Below, in pieces: positions 6,718 to 8,108 of a DNA stretch of 8,108 nucleotides. Source of the stretch: Candidatus Melainabacteria bacterium (GTDB lineage Bacteria; Cyanobacteriota; Vampirovibrionia; Obscuribacterales; Obscuribacteraceae); NCBI GenBank assembly GCA_014380105.1, contig JACMKL010000386.1, forward strand, positions 1-8,108, read 5' to 3'. A model generated the notes under the pieces. The model saw nothing but the letters and a program-made list of their open reading frames with translations. It did not search any database and had not been told where the DNA came from. How positions within the stretch are numbered: position 1 is the first letter of the stretch; each line of letters opens with the position of its first letter. A program made the position numbers and the translations under genes.

Positions 6718-8108
6718 ATGAGCGCAGTTCTTGAAGCAACACAAGGGAAAGTCATTCAGGTCATCGGACCTGTCGTTGACGTCGAATTCGAAGGCGGTAA
6801 ACTGCCCGAAATCTACCACGCCCTTGAGATTACCGGCAGAAATCCGGCTGGACAAGATTACAGAGTTATCTGCGAAGTTCAGCAGATGCTCGGCGATAAC
6901 AGAGTCCGTACAGTGTCAATGAGTTCCACAGACGGAATGACACGCGGCATGATCGCAACCGATACTAAAAAACCTATTTCAGTTCCTGTCGGCAAAGGCA
7001 CCCTCGGACGCATCATGAATGTCGTCGGCGAACCTGTTGACGAATGCGGACCAATCGAAGCCGAAGAGTACTGGCCGATTCACCGTCCAGCGCCAGAGCT
7101 CACAAATTTGACAACGGATACCATCATTTTCGAAACGGGCATCAAAGTTGTCGATTTGCTCGAACCTTATATCAAAGGTGGAAAAGTTGGCTTATTCGGT
7201 GGAGCCGGCGTAGGTAAGACCGTTATCATTCAAGAACTAATCCACAACGTTGCCAGTAACCACGGTGGTTTCTCTGTGTTTGCCGGAGTAGGTGAGCGCA
7301 CTCGTGAAGGAAACGACCTTTATCACGAAATGAAAGAGTCTAAGGTTCTGGACAAAGTCGCTCTTGTGTTCGGTCAGATGAACGAACCACCAGGCGCCAG
7401 AATGCGTGTTGGTCTCTCAGCTCTCACAGTTGCTGAATATTTCAGAGACGTAAACAAGACAGACGTTCTTCTATTTGTAGACAACATTTTCCGCTTCACA
7501 CAAGCTGGTTCTGAAGTATCAGCACTGCTTGGACGTATGCCATCAGCTGTAGGATATCAACCAACATTGGCTCAAGAAATGGGCGCTCTACAAGAGCGAA
7601 TCACTTCAACCAAGGCTGGTTCGGTAACTTCAGTACAAGCCATCTACGTTCCTGCCGATGACTTGACTGACCCAGCTCCTGCTACAGCGTTTGCCCACTT
7701 GGACGCTACAACCGTTCTTTCCAGACAGATTTCAGAATTGGGTATCTACCCAGCAGTGGATCCACTGGCATCAACATCAACAGCGCTCAAGCCAGAAGTG
7801 GTTGGACAAGAGCACTACGACGTAGCGCGCGGAGTTCAACAAACACTTCAGAAATACAAAGACTTGCAAGACATCATCGCCATTCTTGGTATGGACGAAT
7901 TGTCTGCAGAAGACAAAATCACAGTTGTTCGCGCTCGAAAAATTCAAAAATTCTTGAGCCAACCGTTCTTCGTCGCGAAAGACTTCACTGGACGTGATGG
8001 ACAATACGTTAAGTTAGAAGATTCCGTTAAGGGCTTCAAGCGCATCTTGTCCGGCGAATTAGATGATCTTCCAGAACAAGCCTTCTACATGGTTGGCAAG
8101 ATCGAAGA
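6718..8108 (+). CDS. atpD: F1F0 ATP synthase subunit beta, 3' end beyond window
   Basis: This is the catalytic beta subunit of the F1 head, which makes ATP from ADP and phosphate using the ion gradient across the membrane. Translation from ATG 6718 gives 463 codons with no stop before the window ends. Seen in order: the beta-barrel N-terminus (GKVIQVIGPVVDVEF, 10-24), NVVGEPVDE (101-109), Walker A GGAGVGKT (161-168), the catalytic-glutamate motif GERTREGND (192-200, Glu193), GQMNEPPGARMRV (219-231), Walker B LLFVDNIFRF (251-260, Asp255), ALLGRMPSAVGYQPTL (269-284), and the DELSEED-type lever DELSAED (393-399). Family length is about 465-480, so only a short C-terminal piece is missing. No alpha or gamma gene precedes it; the neighbour upstream is a divergent potassium channel. 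The gene therefore opens its own unit, and an epsilon gene (atpC) is expected just past the edge. In cyanobacteria and plastids the same gene is called atpB. Confidence 0.97.
   Translation, partial: MSAVLEATQGKVIQVIGPVVDVEFEGGKLPEIYHALEITGRNPAGQDYRVICEVQQMLGDNRVRTVSMSSTDGMTRGMIATDTKKPISVPVGKGTLGRIMNVVGEPVDECGPIEAEEYWPIHRPAPELTNLTTDTIIFETGIKVVDLLEPYIKGGKVGLFGGAGVGKTVIIQELIHNVASNHGGFSVFAGVGERTREGNDLYHEMKESKVLDKVALVFGQMNEPPGARMRVGLSALTVAEYFRDVNKTDVLLFVDNIFRFTQAGSEVSALLGRMPSAVGYQPTLAQEMGALQERITSTKAGSVTSVQAIYVPADDLTDPAPATAFAHLDATTVLSRQISELGIYPAVDPLASTSTALKPEVVGQEHYDVARGVQQTLQKYKDLQDIIAILGMDELSAEDKITVVRARKIQKFLSQPFFVAKDFTGRDGQYVKLEDSVKGFKRILSGELDDLPEQAFYMVGKIE

Noticed and set aside
1..8108. Cyanobacterial HIP1 octamer (GCGATCGC) as support for lineage
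   Set aside because: I looked for it and did not see a copy, so it gives no support; many members of the phylum lack it as well.
1..8108. Mobile element, phage, CRISPR or defence system
   Set aside because: No transposase, integrase, direct-repeat array, toxin/antitoxin or nuclease motif was recognised, and all but two of the genes are core functions.

Overview
The window is a chromosomal housekeeping stretch from a bacterium, with five complete genes and one gene cut by the right edge. The best lineage guess is the Cyanobacteriota in the broad sense, perhaps a non-photosynthetic Melainabacteria/Vampirovibrionia-type member. This is inference from three weak signals. First, the GyrA C-terminal domain looks cyanobacterial in style. 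Second, there is a small acidic DUF1292-type protein. Third, the F1 beta-subunit gene opens its own transcription unit instead of following alpha and gamma, an arrangement known from cyanobacteria and plastids but also from Bacteroidota and Chlorobi. No photosynthesis gene, RNA gene, insertion sequence, CRISPR array or phage gene was seen.

Layout from left to right. Positions 62-2611 on the minus strand encode DNA gyrase subunit A, read from a GTG start with a good ribosome binding site and a recognisable extended -10 promoter about 110 bases upstream. A 397-base divergent intergenic region (2612-3008) separates it from lysS (3009-4493, plus), a class II lysyl-tRNA synthetase. A 166-residue protein of unknown function follows at 4571-5071 (plus). 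It converges on a two-gene minus-strand unit across a GC-rich hairpin at 5136-5160. That unit reads right to left: a two-transmembrane, RCK-gated potassium channel (5544-6590), then a 115-residue DUF1292-type protein (5181-5528) only 15 bases downstream. Divergent from the channel, atpD (F1F0 ATP synthase beta) starts at 6718 and runs off the window at 8108 after 463 codons.

How the genes work together: most are independent core functions (DNA supercoiling, tRNA charging, ATP synthesis). The only pair whose arrangement suggests a functional link is the channel and the DUF1292 protein, where the channel's stop codon overlaps the likely ribosome binding site of the next gene. I found no convincing evidence of a new multi-gene system. 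The observations most worth checking are the altered GyrA-box in the first blade of the gyrase C-terminal domain, the channel/DUF1292 operon with a possible internal start for a soluble RCK subunit, the unrecognised 166-residue gene, and the stand-alone atpD promoter region.
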